Assembly: GCA_934190785.1 (NCBI GenBank)
Contig: CAKPTA010000007.1
Coordinates: forward strand, 1-46,184
Direction: 5' to 3'
Origin: an uncultured Bacilli bacterium
Lineage (GTDB): Bacteria > Bacillota_I > Bacilli_A > RF39 > UBA660
Length of the DNA: 46,184 nt
The translations under genes were made by a program, and so were the position numbers. The notes under the pieces are model-generated. The model worked only from the letters and a program-made list of their open reading frames with translations, did no database searches and was not told where the DNA came from. How positions within the stretch are numbered: the first letter of the stretch is position 1; each line of letters begins with the position of its first letter. Shown here one piece after another: positions 24,205 to 31,805 of this stretch.

Positions 24205-24786
24205 TTGAAAATTAATTCTGTTTCTATGACTATTAGTGCTGTTAGAAGAAGTCAGTATCCTACTGACAATAAACCAGAGTTTTTACTTGTTGGTCGTTCT
24301 AATGTTGGAAAGAGTAGTTTTATTAATACACTTATTAATAGAAAAAATTTTGCTCGTACTTCTGCTAATCCTGGAAAAACACAAACAATTAATTTTTATC
24401 TTGTAAATGATGCTTTTTACCTTGTTGATGCTCCTGGATATGGCTTTGCTAATTTAGGTAAGAGTAAAAAGAAAAAATTTGGTCTTATGATGGAAGATTA
24501 TCTTACAAACAGACCTAATTTAAAGCAAGTATTTATGTTAATTGATTTTAGACATAAACCAAGTAGTGATGATAAACTTATGTATGATTTTCTCAAATAT
24601 TATAAAATTCCTGTAACAATTATTGCTACAAAAGTAGATAAAGTAGGTATTACAAAACAACAAAATCAAAGAAGTTTAATTTTAAATGAACTTGATCTTG
24701 TTGTTGGCGATGATTTTGTAATGTTTTCTAATGTTACAAAAATGGGTAAATCAGAAGTTTATGAGAAAATTGGAAGAATCATTTAG
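24205..24786 (+). CDS. engB: Ribosome biogenesis GTPase EngB/YsxC (TTG start)
   Basis: A 193-aa TRAFAC GTPase needed for 50S assembly. G1 is GRSNVGKSS (about 29-37), G2 lies around NPGKTQTINFY, G3 is DAPGYG and G4 is TKVDK. The start codon is TTG at 24205. The family start (MKIxSxxxxISAVxxxQYP) begins exactly there, with GGTGG just upstream and no ATG that fits. It is followed by an unknown gene and then der, another ribosome assembly GTPase. Confidence 0.95.
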   Translation: MKINSVSMTISAVRRSQYPTDNKPEFLLVGRSNVGKSSFINTLINRKNFARTSANPGKTQTINFYLVNDAFYLVDAPGYGFANLGKSKKKKFGLMMEDYLTNRPNLKQVFMLIDFRHKPSSDDKLMYDFLKYYKIPVTIIATKVDKVGITKQQNQRSLILNELDLVVGDDFVMFSNVTKMGKSEVYEKIGRII

Positions 24787-24835
24787 TTAATAGTCCCAGT
24801 TTAAAAAAAATCCATATTATATATTAGGTGATTAT

Positions 24836-25321
24836 ATGAAAGTACTTTCTATTGATAGTGAGTATATTGAATTACTTATTATGGATATGGATAATGATGT
24901 TTTAAATAATAAAATTATTTTGGAAGATAAATTCCGAAAAATATTTTCAAAATTAAAAGATTTATATAACATAAATATTACTGGATATTATAGTATTGAT
25001 ATTTATGTCTCTATGTATCTTGGAGCTATCGTTACTATAAAAAAAGATGATTTGGAATATTTTGATATTTTTGATGAAGAAATTGATATGCGTATAAATG
25101 TTCATGAAAATAGTTCTATATTATATGAAATACCAGATGACTTCAGTGTTTTTTCAAAGTTTAAAGCTGATATTTATGTTTATAGTGAAAAATTTTATCT
25201 TAAAATAAATGAAAATTTATCTGATATTGAGCTAGGTTTTTTGTATGAACATAGCAATTCTATTTTATATGGAGATTCAACTAAACAAATATTAAAAGAT
25301 GTTAATTGTATGAAACAATAG
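24836..25321 (+). CDS. Hypothetical protein between engB and der
   Basis: A 161-aa soluble acidic protein. The start has AGGTGAT well placed. Strand-rich segments alternate with acidic loops (LEYFDIFDEEIDMRINVHEN, DIYVYSEKFYLKINENLSDI), ending in LGFLYEHSNSILYGDSTKQIL. I do not recognise a family. The position between two ribosome assembly GTPases may be meaningful but could be chance. Confidence 0.6.
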   Translation: MKVLSIDSEYIELLIMDMDNDVLNNKIILEDKFRKIFSKLKDLYNINITGYYSIDIYVSMYLGAIVTIKKDDLEYFDIFDEEIDMRINVHENSSILYEIPDDFSVFSKFKADIYVYSEKFYLKINENLSDIELGFLYEHSNSILYGDSTKQILKDVNCMKQ

Positions 25322-25378
25322 ATTATACTTTTGTTTCTTTTATTTTTTTGTTATAATAAAACAAATTGGAGGTGTTTT

Positions 25379-26701
25379 ATGAAAGTACCTGTTGTAGCTT
25401 TAGTGGGAAGACCAAATGTTGGAAAATCGACAATTTTTAATCGTATTATTGGAAAGAAAGTTTCTATAATTGAAGATACACCTGGAGTAACACGTGATCG
25501 TATTTATGGAAATGCAACATATGATAATTATAAGTTTCATTTAATTGATACAGGTGGAATAGATGCTAGTGTAAATGATTTTAATGATATTATTAAAGTT
25601 CAAGCTGAGCTTGCTATTGATGAAGCAGATATCGTTATTTTTGTTGTTGATGGAAAAAGTGGCTTAACATCAAATGATTTACTTGTGCGTGATATTTTAA
25701 TAAAGGCAAGTAAAAAAGTAATTGTAGCTATTAACAAGATAGATAGTAAAGAAGCAAAAGAAAATATATATGATTTTTATGAACTTGGGTTTGATAATTA
25801 TATTGAAGTAAGTGGAGAGCAAAATATTGGTATTTCTAATTTACTTGATGAAGTGTGCAGTGAATTTGATATTAATAATGAAGAAGAATATGAAAGTGAC
25901 ACTGTTAAATTTTCTATTATAGGAAGACCAAATGTTGGGAAAAGTAGTTTAGTTAACGCTCTTTTAAATGAAGATAGAGTAATTGTATCTAATGTAGCAG
26001 GAACAACTAGAGATGCTATTGATATGCCATTTGTTTATCATAACAAAGATTATGTTGTAATAGATACAGCTGGTATGCGTAAACGCGGAAAGGTTTATGA
26101 AAATGTAGAAAAGTATAGTCTTCTTCGTTCTATGAAAGCTATTGATAGATCAGACGTATGTGTTCTTGTTATTAATGCTGCAGAAGGTATAATTGAACAT
26201 GATAAGCATATTGCTGGTTATGCTCTTGAAGCAGGTAAAGCAATTGTTATTGTAGTAAATAAATGGGATACAGTAGAAGATAAAGATGCAGCTATGAAAA
26301 AATGGAAAACTTTAATACAAAGTGAATTTGCATTTATTTCTTTTGCCCCAGTAGTATTTTTATCAGCTCTTACAAAGAAGAGAATTCATACTTTAATGCC
26401 AGAAATATTAAAAGTATATGAAAATAGTAAACGTGAGATAAAAACTAGTCTTTTAAATGATGTTATAAGTGAAGCATATGAGTTAAATCTTCCTCCATCA
26501 TATAAAGGAAGACGTCTTAAAATTTATTTTAGTGTTCAAGTAAAATCAGCACCACCTACATTTAATATTCAAGTAAATAGTAAAGGGCTTATTCATTTTT
26601 CATATGAAAGATATTTAGAAAACAAGTTAAGAGAGGCCTTTAATTTTGAAGGAACACCTATAGTATTACAATTTAAAAATAAAGGTGAACAGTCACTGTA
26701 A
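25379..26701 (+). CDS. der: Ribosome biogenesis GTPase Der (EngA)
   Basis: A 440-aa protein with the tandem GTPase domains unique to Der. Each has GRPNVGKS (about residues 8-16 and 182-190), DTGG or DTAGM as G3, and NKID or NKWD as G4. A C-terminal KH-like domain (about 355-438, PPSYKGRRLKIYFSVQVKSA) follows. It acts in 50S maturation. The start at 25379 has GGAGGTG (25368-25374), whereas the longer frame from 25331 covers the promoter. An extended -10 TGTTATAAT (25349-25357) is present. Confidence 0.96.
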   Translation: MKVPVVALVGRPNVGKSTIFNRIIGKKVSIIEDTPGVTRDRIYGNATYDNYKFHLIDTGGIDASVNDFNDIIKVQAELAIDEADIVIFVVDGKSGLTSNDLLVRDILIKASKKVIVAINKIDSKEAKENIYDFYELGFDNYIEVSGEQNIGISNLLDEVCSEFDINNEEEYESDTVKFSIIGRPNVGKSSLVNALLNEDRVIVSNVAGTTRDAIDMPFVYHNKDYVVIDTAGMRKRGKVYENVEKYSLLRSMKAIDRSDVCVLVINAAEGIIEHDKHIAGYALEAGKAIVIVVNKWDTVEDKDAAMKKWKTLIQSEFAFISFAPVVFLSALTKKRIHTLMPEILKVYENSKREIKTSLLNDVISEAYELNLPPSYKGRRLKIYFSVQVKSAPPTFNIQVNSKGLIHFSYERYLENKLREAFNFEGTPIVLQFKNKGEQSL

Positions 26702-26997
26702 TACGTTAAGTTTCAAAGAAACTGCACGTAAGGATTAATATAGTGGTGTAAAAATGCCCAGAAAATAAAGAAAAAACGAATAAAAACTTGTAAAATGATA
26801 AAAAAATGTGTAATATAACGGACGATACAAAGAAAAAAAGTGCATTCAAAAGGACGTGCAGTTAATAAAAAAATTTTTGTAAAATGGTAACTGCCCAGGA
26901 AATTTAAGTGTTTATAGTTTGTATCTTAGCCTTTTATAATTGATTATTTATTCAATAATCTAATTGAAAGATCGATGTCGTCATTTTCGATCTTTTT
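26702..26997 (+). ncRNA. Candidate structured RNA after der
   Basis: This stretch has no ORF but has long-range complementarity. AACTGCACGT (26720-26729) pairs with ACGTGCAGTT (26854-26863), and GATACAAA (26823-26830) pairs with TTTGTATC (26918-26925). The second helix crosses the first, so together they would form a pseudoknot. TGCCCAG occurs twice (near 26755 and 26891). A GATTATT/AATAATC hairpin and an intrinsic terminator (26967-26997) close the segment. Loops are A-rich. It does not match RNase P RNA, SRP RNA or tmRNA. An alternative is a recombination site or decayed DNA. Confidence 0.4.
26967..26997 (+). terminator. Intrinsic terminator
   Basis: AAAGATCGA (26967-26975) pairs with TCGATCTTT (26987-26995), then T5. 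It ends whatever transcript crosses the der-prepilin gap. Confidence 0.65.
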
Positions 26998-27108
26998 AAT
27001 TTGAAATTTATTGATAGTTTCAATTCCTATAAATGGAAGTGCAAGGTTATATGGCGAAACATTTCTACTTAATACCCTCCGTTGTCTACTTTAAGTTTAC
27101 CACTACAA

Positions 27109-27204
27109 TTATAGACTAATAGTCCAAACATGCCAACGCGCCACTTGACAAGTGGGGGGGGGGTGTATGCTAAAATACACTTTAGAATAGAGGTGTATTT
27201 TTTT
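27109..27204 (+). promoter_or_regulatory. Complete G-tract promoter module of the glycine-rich prepilin gene
   Basis: Order of elements: GACTAATAGTC (27114-27124, inverted repeat), palindrome CCACTTGACAAGTGG (27141-27155) containing the -35 TTGACA (27145-27150), and G10 (27154-27163). Two -10 candidates follow, TATGCT (27166-27171, spacer 15) and TAAAAT (27171-27176, spacer 20). Neither spacer is the optimal 17, and each would reach it by changing the number of G. The leader then has AAAATACAC/GTGTATTTT (27172-27180 with 27193-27201), the AGAGGTG site and T7 before the ATG. The block from 27109 to the G-run recurs at 46131-46184. Confidence 0.8.
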
Positions 27205-28488
27205 ATGAAAAAGAAAGGATTTACATTAATAGAATTACTTGCTGTAATAGTTATTTTAGCAGTAATTGCGCTTATATCAATGCCACTAGTATTAAATACA
27301 ATAGATGAGTCAAGGAGAAGTGCAGCTAATGAGAGTGTTAACTCATATGTAAGTGCAGTAGAAACAGCTATAGTAAGTGATATGATAAATTCAAATTACA
27401 CCTATGATGGACAAAAAACATTTAATATAATAAATAAAGGAAAAATAATAAAAAATAATGATAAAGAACTAGAAATAAATATAAATGGGATATATCCAAG
27501 TGATGGGTATGTTGTTATAAAAGACGGTATAGTTATAAGAGGCTTGGTTAAAATAAATGGTTATAATATAAATTATGAAATAGCTAATCGTTGTGAAATA
27601 GGAGAAACTTGGAATTTTGATTATACAGGAAGTGAACAATTATTTACTGTTCCTTGTAAAGGTGTTTATAAATTAGAAACTTGGGGAGCACAAGGTGGAG
27701 GATATAGTGGCTCTGGTGGATATGGTGGATATTCTGTTGGGAATGCAGAATTAAATACCAAAAGTATATTATATATTTCATCAGGCGAAAGTGGGAAGTC
27801 ATCCTATCAAAAATCTCTTGATGGTACATTTAATGGAGGAGGAACATCTGAATATCAAAGTGGCTTTGTTAGATATTTTTCGTCAGGTGGTGGAGCTACT
27901 CATATTGCAACTAAATCAGGATTACTTTCTACATTATCTAATTCTATTTCTTCTATTTTAATTGTATCCGGAGGTGGAGGTGGAGGATATTATCAAGAAT
28001 ATAATCCTGACATAAAATTAGATTTAATTAATAGTAAAGGAGGCTCTGGTGGTGGATATATAGGTACTAATGGTGTAATGTCATATCAAGGTTGGGGATC
28101 GTATGGATATGGCGGTACACAAACGTCTGGTGGATATGCATTATGTGATGATACGACTTGTAGTAATAATAGTTGGCCACGAGATAAATATGGTATTGCT
28201 GGTTTTGGGTATGGAGGAATAAACTCAATCCTTCCATCCTCTGGAGGTGGAGGAGGATTTTATGGTGGTGGTTCATCAAATCATGTCCAAGGTGCTGGAG
28301 GAGGTTCTGGGTATATTGGAAATACTTCTTTAACAAATAAAGTAATGTATTGCTATGAATGCGAAGAGTCTAATGATACTTCTACTAAAACAATTTCTAC
28401 TACTTGTATGAATGAGTCTCCTGTTGAAAATTGTGCTAAAGAAGGTAATGGTTATGCAAGAATTACTCTTGTAGCAATTAGTAATTAA
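27205..28488 (+). CDS. Prepilin-like surface protein with glycine-rich domain
   Basis: A 427-aa protein starting with the same prepilin signal as the gene at 51 (MKKKGFTLIELLAVIVILAV, cleavage G5|F6 predicted). Residues about 30-125 are a polar stalk-like region. Residues about 133-425 form a glycine-rich domain of the ALK/LTK-like Gly_rich type: it opens WNFDYTGSEQLFTVPCKGVY, contains many GGxGGG runs with spaced aromatic residues, and ends GNGYARITLV. Such domains are found on surface adhesins. Cys pairs (CDDTTC, CYEC) could form disulfides. The start at 27205 was chosen for AGAGGTG and the prepilin signal; the longer frame crosses the promoter. Expression is likely to vary with the G10 run upstream. 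Confidence 0.82.
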   Translation: MKKKGFTLIELLAVIVILAVIALISMPLVLNTIDESRRSAANESVNSYVSAVETAIVSDMINSNYTYDGQKTFNIINKGKIIKNNDKELEININGIYPSDGYVVIKDGIVIRGLVKINGYNINYEIANRCEIGETWNFDYTGSEQLFTVPCKGVYKLETWGAQGGGYSGSGGYGGYSVGNAELNTKSILYISSGESGKSSYQKSLDGTFNGGGTSEYQSGFVRYFSSGGGATHIATKSGLLSTLSNSISSILIVSGGGGGGYYQEYNPDIKLDLINSKGGSGGGYIGTNGVMSYQGWGSYGYGGTQTSGGYALCDDTTCSNNSWPRDKYGIAGFGYGGINSILPSSGGGGGFYGGGSSNHVQGAGGGSGYIGNTSLTNKVMYCYECEESNDTSTKTISTTCMNESPVENCAKEGNGYARITLVAISN

Positions 28489-28499
28489 TTTTTAACATA

Positions 28500-28521
28500 A
28501 AAAAGTGCTATAGCACTTTTT
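28500..28521. terminator. Bidirectional terminator between the prepilin and PBP genes
   Basis: AAAAAGTGCTATAGCACTTTTT is a near-perfect palindrome with A and T runs at its ends, between two convergent genes. The PBP stop codon overlaps its edge. Confidence 0.85.
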
Positions 28522-30478
28522 AATTTGTTTCTTTAAATGTTTCTATTGATTTTTCTAAATCCTGATCTGTTGAATATGGTTGGGTTCCTTTTATATAGTA
28601 AAATATTTGTTTATGAGTACTTGTTTCGGTTGCAGGAAGACCAGTTATTGGATCTACTAATACACCAACAACATTGTCTGGTGTTTTATACCAATTTGAT
28701 TCTTTATCTTTTAGATAAGTTTCTATTGTGTCAACCCATAAATTTTTCATGACATTTCCAGTACTTACATCTGTTTCTCTATTATCATCATATCCCATCC
28801 ATACACCTATTAATACATCTTTATTATAACCAAATATCAAGTGATCAGTGTTAGTAGTTCCAGTTTTAATAGCATATTTTTTACTAATTTTAGGTGCGAT
28901 TGCAATACATGTTGGATAATTATAATCAATTAATTCTTTTGAATAAGAGTTTGCTAATAACTCATTTAAGATATAGACAGTACTTTTATTTAAAATAGCT
29001 TCTTTTTCTTCTTTAAATTCATATAATACATTTCCTTCAATATCTTCTACTTTTGTTATAAAATGAGGTGTTATTTTGTATCCTTCATTAGCAAAACTAG
29101 CATATGCTCGCATCATGTCTAAAATACCAATTTCATTTGTTCCAAGAGCAAGTGATGGAATAGGACTTAGATTTTCTTTTATACCAAGTCTTTTAGCAAA
29201 ATTAACAAGGTTTTCTTCCCCTAAAAAAAGATGTGTTTTAACAGCATATATATTATCTGAGTATGCGATAGCAGCTGCCATACTAATGGGTTTATTACCA
29301 TATGTTTCATTGTAATTACTTGGACTGTATGTTTTATTTTCTTCGAATGTAAATGTCGTTTTTTCACTTGTGAATGTAGTTGATGCTGTGAAGCCATTTT
29401 CAAGAGCTGTATAGTATAGAAGTGGTTTCATGGTTGATCCAACTTGTCTTTTAGAATTTGTAACACGATTAAATTGGCTAGTACTATAATCTCTTCCTCC
29501 AGCAATAGCTAAAATATTTCCATTGTTTGGATCCATAATAACACTTGCTATTTGTAGTTCTTCATCATTTTTCATTTTATCCTTAATTTGGTCTTCTAAT
29601 ATAGATTGAGCATTCATATCAAGATTTGTATATATTTTTAGTCCACCTGTTTCTAAAAATGAATTAGGAATACTTTTTATAGTTTTTAGTTCTGATATTA
29701 CAGCATCTTGGTAATACATAATAGTAGATAGATTTTTTCGCTCAGTTGTTTTAGTATATATGAGTTCAGTGTTTATAGCGTTTTCTTTTTCACTTTCTTC
29801 TATGTATCCATTTTTTTCCATAGCTTCAAGAATAAGTTGTTGTCTTTTTTTAGCTGCTTCTGGATTTTGAGTAGGAGAGTAGTTTGATGGTGATTTTGGA
29901 ATTCCTGCTAAAATACTTGCTTCTGCTAGTGTTAGATCCTTAGAACTTTTATTAAAATAATAGTTACTAGCATTTTCTATTCCAAATATTCCACCATAAT
30001 TAATAGTATTTAGGTATCCCTCTAGTATTTCATCTTTAGAATAGTGAGCTTCAAGACGCATAGTTAAAAAGGCTTCTTCGATTTTTCTTGACCATGTTTT
30101 GTCAAAATTTAAAAACAAGTTTTTGGCATATTGTTGTGTTATTGTAGATGCTCCTTGTAAATTTTTTCTGTTTTTAGCATTTATAAATAATGCTTTTATT
30201 ATTCTTAAATAATCAAATCCTTGATGATTATAAAAATTTTTATCCTCAATTGCAATAGTAGCATCTATTATATATGGACTCATATCTTTAATAGAAATCC
30301 AATTTGTTCCTTCTTTTATTTCTGCTTTAGTATTATCATATAAGTAATATCCATTTGCAGTATCAATGGGAAGTTTTGGTGATAAGTAAGCATATGCTAG
30401 AACAAATGCATATAAAATCATTAAAGTGATTGTAATAACACTTATTATTTTAACTAGTCTCTTAATAAAGTTTTTGAT
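28520..30478 (-). CDS. Class A penicillin-binding protein (transglycosylase/transpeptidase), probable ATC start
   Basis: A bifunctional peptidoglycan synthase. The GT51 domain has AIEDKNFYNHQGFD, GASTITQQYAKNL and RKIEEAFLTMRLE. The transpeptidase domain has STMK (SxxK), SDN (SxN) and KTGT. The first ATG (30421) would cut the N-terminal membrane anchor in half and has no ribosome site. Upstream the frame is open to a TAA and contains no ATG, GTG or TTG. GGTGAT (30487-30482) sits three bases before ATC (30478-30476), exactly as it sits before ATG elsewhere in the window. From ATC the protein (652 aa) starts with a basic KNFIKRLVK and a full hydrophobic helix. I therefore infer an ATC start, unless the codon is a sequencing error for ATG. 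Confidence 0.88.
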   Translation of the reverse strand: MKNFIKRLVKIISVITITLMILYAFVLAYAYLSPKLPIDTANGYYLYDNTKAEIKEGTNWISIKDMSPYIIDATIAIEDKNFYNHQGFDYLRIIKALFINAKNRKNLQGASTITQQYAKNLFLNFDKTWSRKIEEAFLTMRLEAHYSKDEILEGYLNTINYGGIFGIENASNYYFNKSSKDLTLAEASILAGIPKSPSNYSPTQNPEAAKKRQQLILEAMEKNGYIEESEKENAINTELIYTKTTERKNLSTIMYYQDAVISELKTIKSIPNSFLETGGLKIYTNLDMNAQSILEDQIKDKMKNDEELQIASVIMDPNNGNILAIAGGRDYSTSQFNRVTNSKRQVGSTMKPLLYYTALENGFTASTTFTSEKTTFTFEENKTYSPSNYNETYGNKPISMAAAIAYSDNIYAVKTHLFLGEENLVNFAKRLGIKENLSPIPSLALGTNEIGILDMMRAYASFANEGYKITPHFITKVEDIEGNVLYEFKEEKEAILNKSTVYILNELLANSYSKELIDYNYPTCIAIAPKISKKYAIKTGTTNTDHLIFGYNKDVLIGVWMGYDDNRETDVSTGNVMKNLWVDTIETYLKDKESNWYKTPDNVVGVLVDPITGLPATETSTHKQIFYYIKGTQPYSTDQDLEKSIETFKETN

Positions 30479-30674
30479 TTTATCACCTTATTTCTATGTT
30501 TACTATCTTTATTATTAACTTATTTTTATTAATTATTAGTAAGAATTTTGAAATATCAAAATATTTCCAATTAAATATAAAAAGGTTAGCTATTAGTTTA
30601 AATTTATTGACTAAAAATGTTGTAATATGTTAGAATTTGGTTGAAGTGAGAACTATATTAAAGATGGGTGTTTT

Positions 30675-31328
30675 TTGAAAAAGAAAATAACAAGATTATT
30701 TATATTGTTTGTAGTATTTGGTATAAGTTTAATTAGTGCTGTAAGTGCTAGTTCATCATCTATTTATGCTAGTTTTTCATCTAGTGCTAAGCCAGTTTTA
30801 TCTGGAGTTAATGGAACTATTGCTAATCCAGTATTGTATACTAAAAGTCAATTATATGTAGCTCAGGCTAGAATAGCATTAGGTGAAGATGAAAGATTTT
30901 CAAATTGGATAACAACTGTAGTAAATGGAACTTCAACATTTGCATCACTTGGGAATACGGCTGGTTATCAAAATTTAAAATTACTTTCGGATGTTAACAA
31001 AAAAATTAGAAAGAACGAAATATATGATGCTTTAGAGAAGGTAAATTTATTTGAGGATAAGGATAAACTTTATTATAAATATTCTCTTGGTATGAAACAA
31101 AAATTAGGTTTGGCTCAAGTATTGATGGAAGATCCAGAAGTTATGATTCTTGATGAACCTTTTAATGGAATCGAAAATGAAAGTGTAAAAAAATTAAGAG
31201 AAATTTTGTTAAAAGAAAAGTCTAAGGGAAAAATTATTTTAATAGCAACACATATTCGTGAAGATATTAGTGTATTGTCAGACGAAATTTATGAGGTGGA
31301 TGGGACACATGTTAACCGTTTAATTTAA
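30675..31328 (+). CDS. Chimeric ORF: secreted-peptide N-terminus joined to the C-terminal half of an ABC ATPase
   Basis: A 217-aa frame with a TTG start and GGGTG upstream. Residues 1-25 are a clear signal peptide (ITRLFILFVVFGISLISAV ending SASSS), followed by about 65 residues of a Ser/Thr-rich exported region. Near residue 96 (GYQNLKLL) it becomes a cytosolic ABC transporter ATPase. The signature motif is YSLGMKQKLGLAQ, Walker B is VMILDEPFNGIE and the switch His is in IATHIRE. The Walker A half is missing. A secreted domain and an ATPase fragment cannot work in one compartment, so this is probably a deletion fusion of two adjacent genes (small exported peptide and its ABC transporter). 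The join is in frame, with no stop. Confidence 0.72.
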   Translation: MKKKITRLFILFVVFGISLISAVSASSSSIYASFSSSAKPVLSGVNGTIANPVLYTKSQLYVAQARIALGEDERFSNWITTVVNGTSTFASLGNTAGYQNLKLLSDVNKKIRKNEIYDALEKVNLFEDKDKLYYKYSLGMKQKLGLAQVLMEDPEVMILDEPFNGIENESVKKLREILLKEKSKGKIILIATHIREDISVLSDEIYEVDGTHVNRLI

Positions 31329-31341
31329 TTATATTTGTCTT

Positions 31342-31367
31342 AAAGAATCATTGCGATTCTTTTTTTG
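31342..31367 (+). terminator. Terminator after the chimeric ORF
   Basis: AAAGAATC (31342-31349), loop ATTGC, GATTCTTT (31355-31362), then a T-run to 31367. Confidence 0.85.
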
Positions 31368-31396
31368 TAAAAAATACTGTATTTTTAAAATAATTA

Positions 31397-31405
31397 TGTT
31401 ATAAT
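31397..31405 (+). promoter_or_regulatory. Promoter of the DUF1934-argS-rpoE unit
   Basis: Extended -10 TGTTATAAT, about 25 bases before the first start codon and after a terminator. No clear -35 is seen. Confidence 0.6.
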
Positions 31406-31430
31406 GTAGCAGTTTAATGGAAGTGAATTT

Positions 31431-31805
31431 ATGACTAAGATAAGAGTATCGACTGTATTAAATTCTGTTAATGATGGAATTACTAAATTTGAAGGTATTG
31501 GTATTTTAAAAGATAAAAAAATTATATTTTTTGAGAATAATATAAAAGTAATTATTGCTTTTGATAGTAATAATCTTACTGTAAATAGAGTAAGTGATGA
31601 ATATACTATTTTATTACAGTTTGAAAATTCATTGACAAAAGAGGGAAACTATGATATAAAATGTGACAGTATACAAATACCAATTAAAACAAGCACTAGT
31701 GTTTTAAAAATTTTAGATAATACTATACATGTAGAATATGAATTAGAGCTTGGTGGTGTTAGTAATGGCAAATTTATTTATGACATCGATTATGAGGTGG
31801 TTTAA
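31431..31805 (+). CDS. DUF1934 family protein (YwiB-like beta-barrel)
   Basis: A 124-aa protein of the DUF1934 family, a small calycin-like beta-barrel of unknown ligand. Visible features are the family start IRVSTVLNSVNDGITKFEGI, alternating strands, and the closing VEYELELGGVSNGKFIYDID. In Bacillus the homologue ywiB neighbours argS, and here it lies directly before argS with stop and start overlapping (TAATG). Co-translation with argS is likely. GGAAGTG precedes the start. Confidence 0.82.
   Translation: MTKIRVSTVLNSVNDGITKFEGIGILKDKKIIFFENNIKVIIAFDSNNLTVNRVSDEYTILLQFENSLTKEGNYDIKCDSIQIPIKTSTSVLKILDNTIHVEYELELGGVSNGKFIYDIDYEVV

Noticed and set aside
26702..26997. RNase P RNA or SRP RNA between der and the prepilin gene.
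   Set aside because: The universally conserved RNase P segments (GAGGAAAGUC and ACAGAA) and the SRP apical loop are not present.
26944..27060. A reverse-strand frame reading VLSRNVSPYNLALPFIGIET and on to KKIENDDIDLSIRLLNK before a stop.
   Set aside because: It looks protein-like but is under 50 codons, has no start or ribosome site, overlaps a perfect terminator hairpin, and matches no family I know. It may be a relic; the support is too thin.
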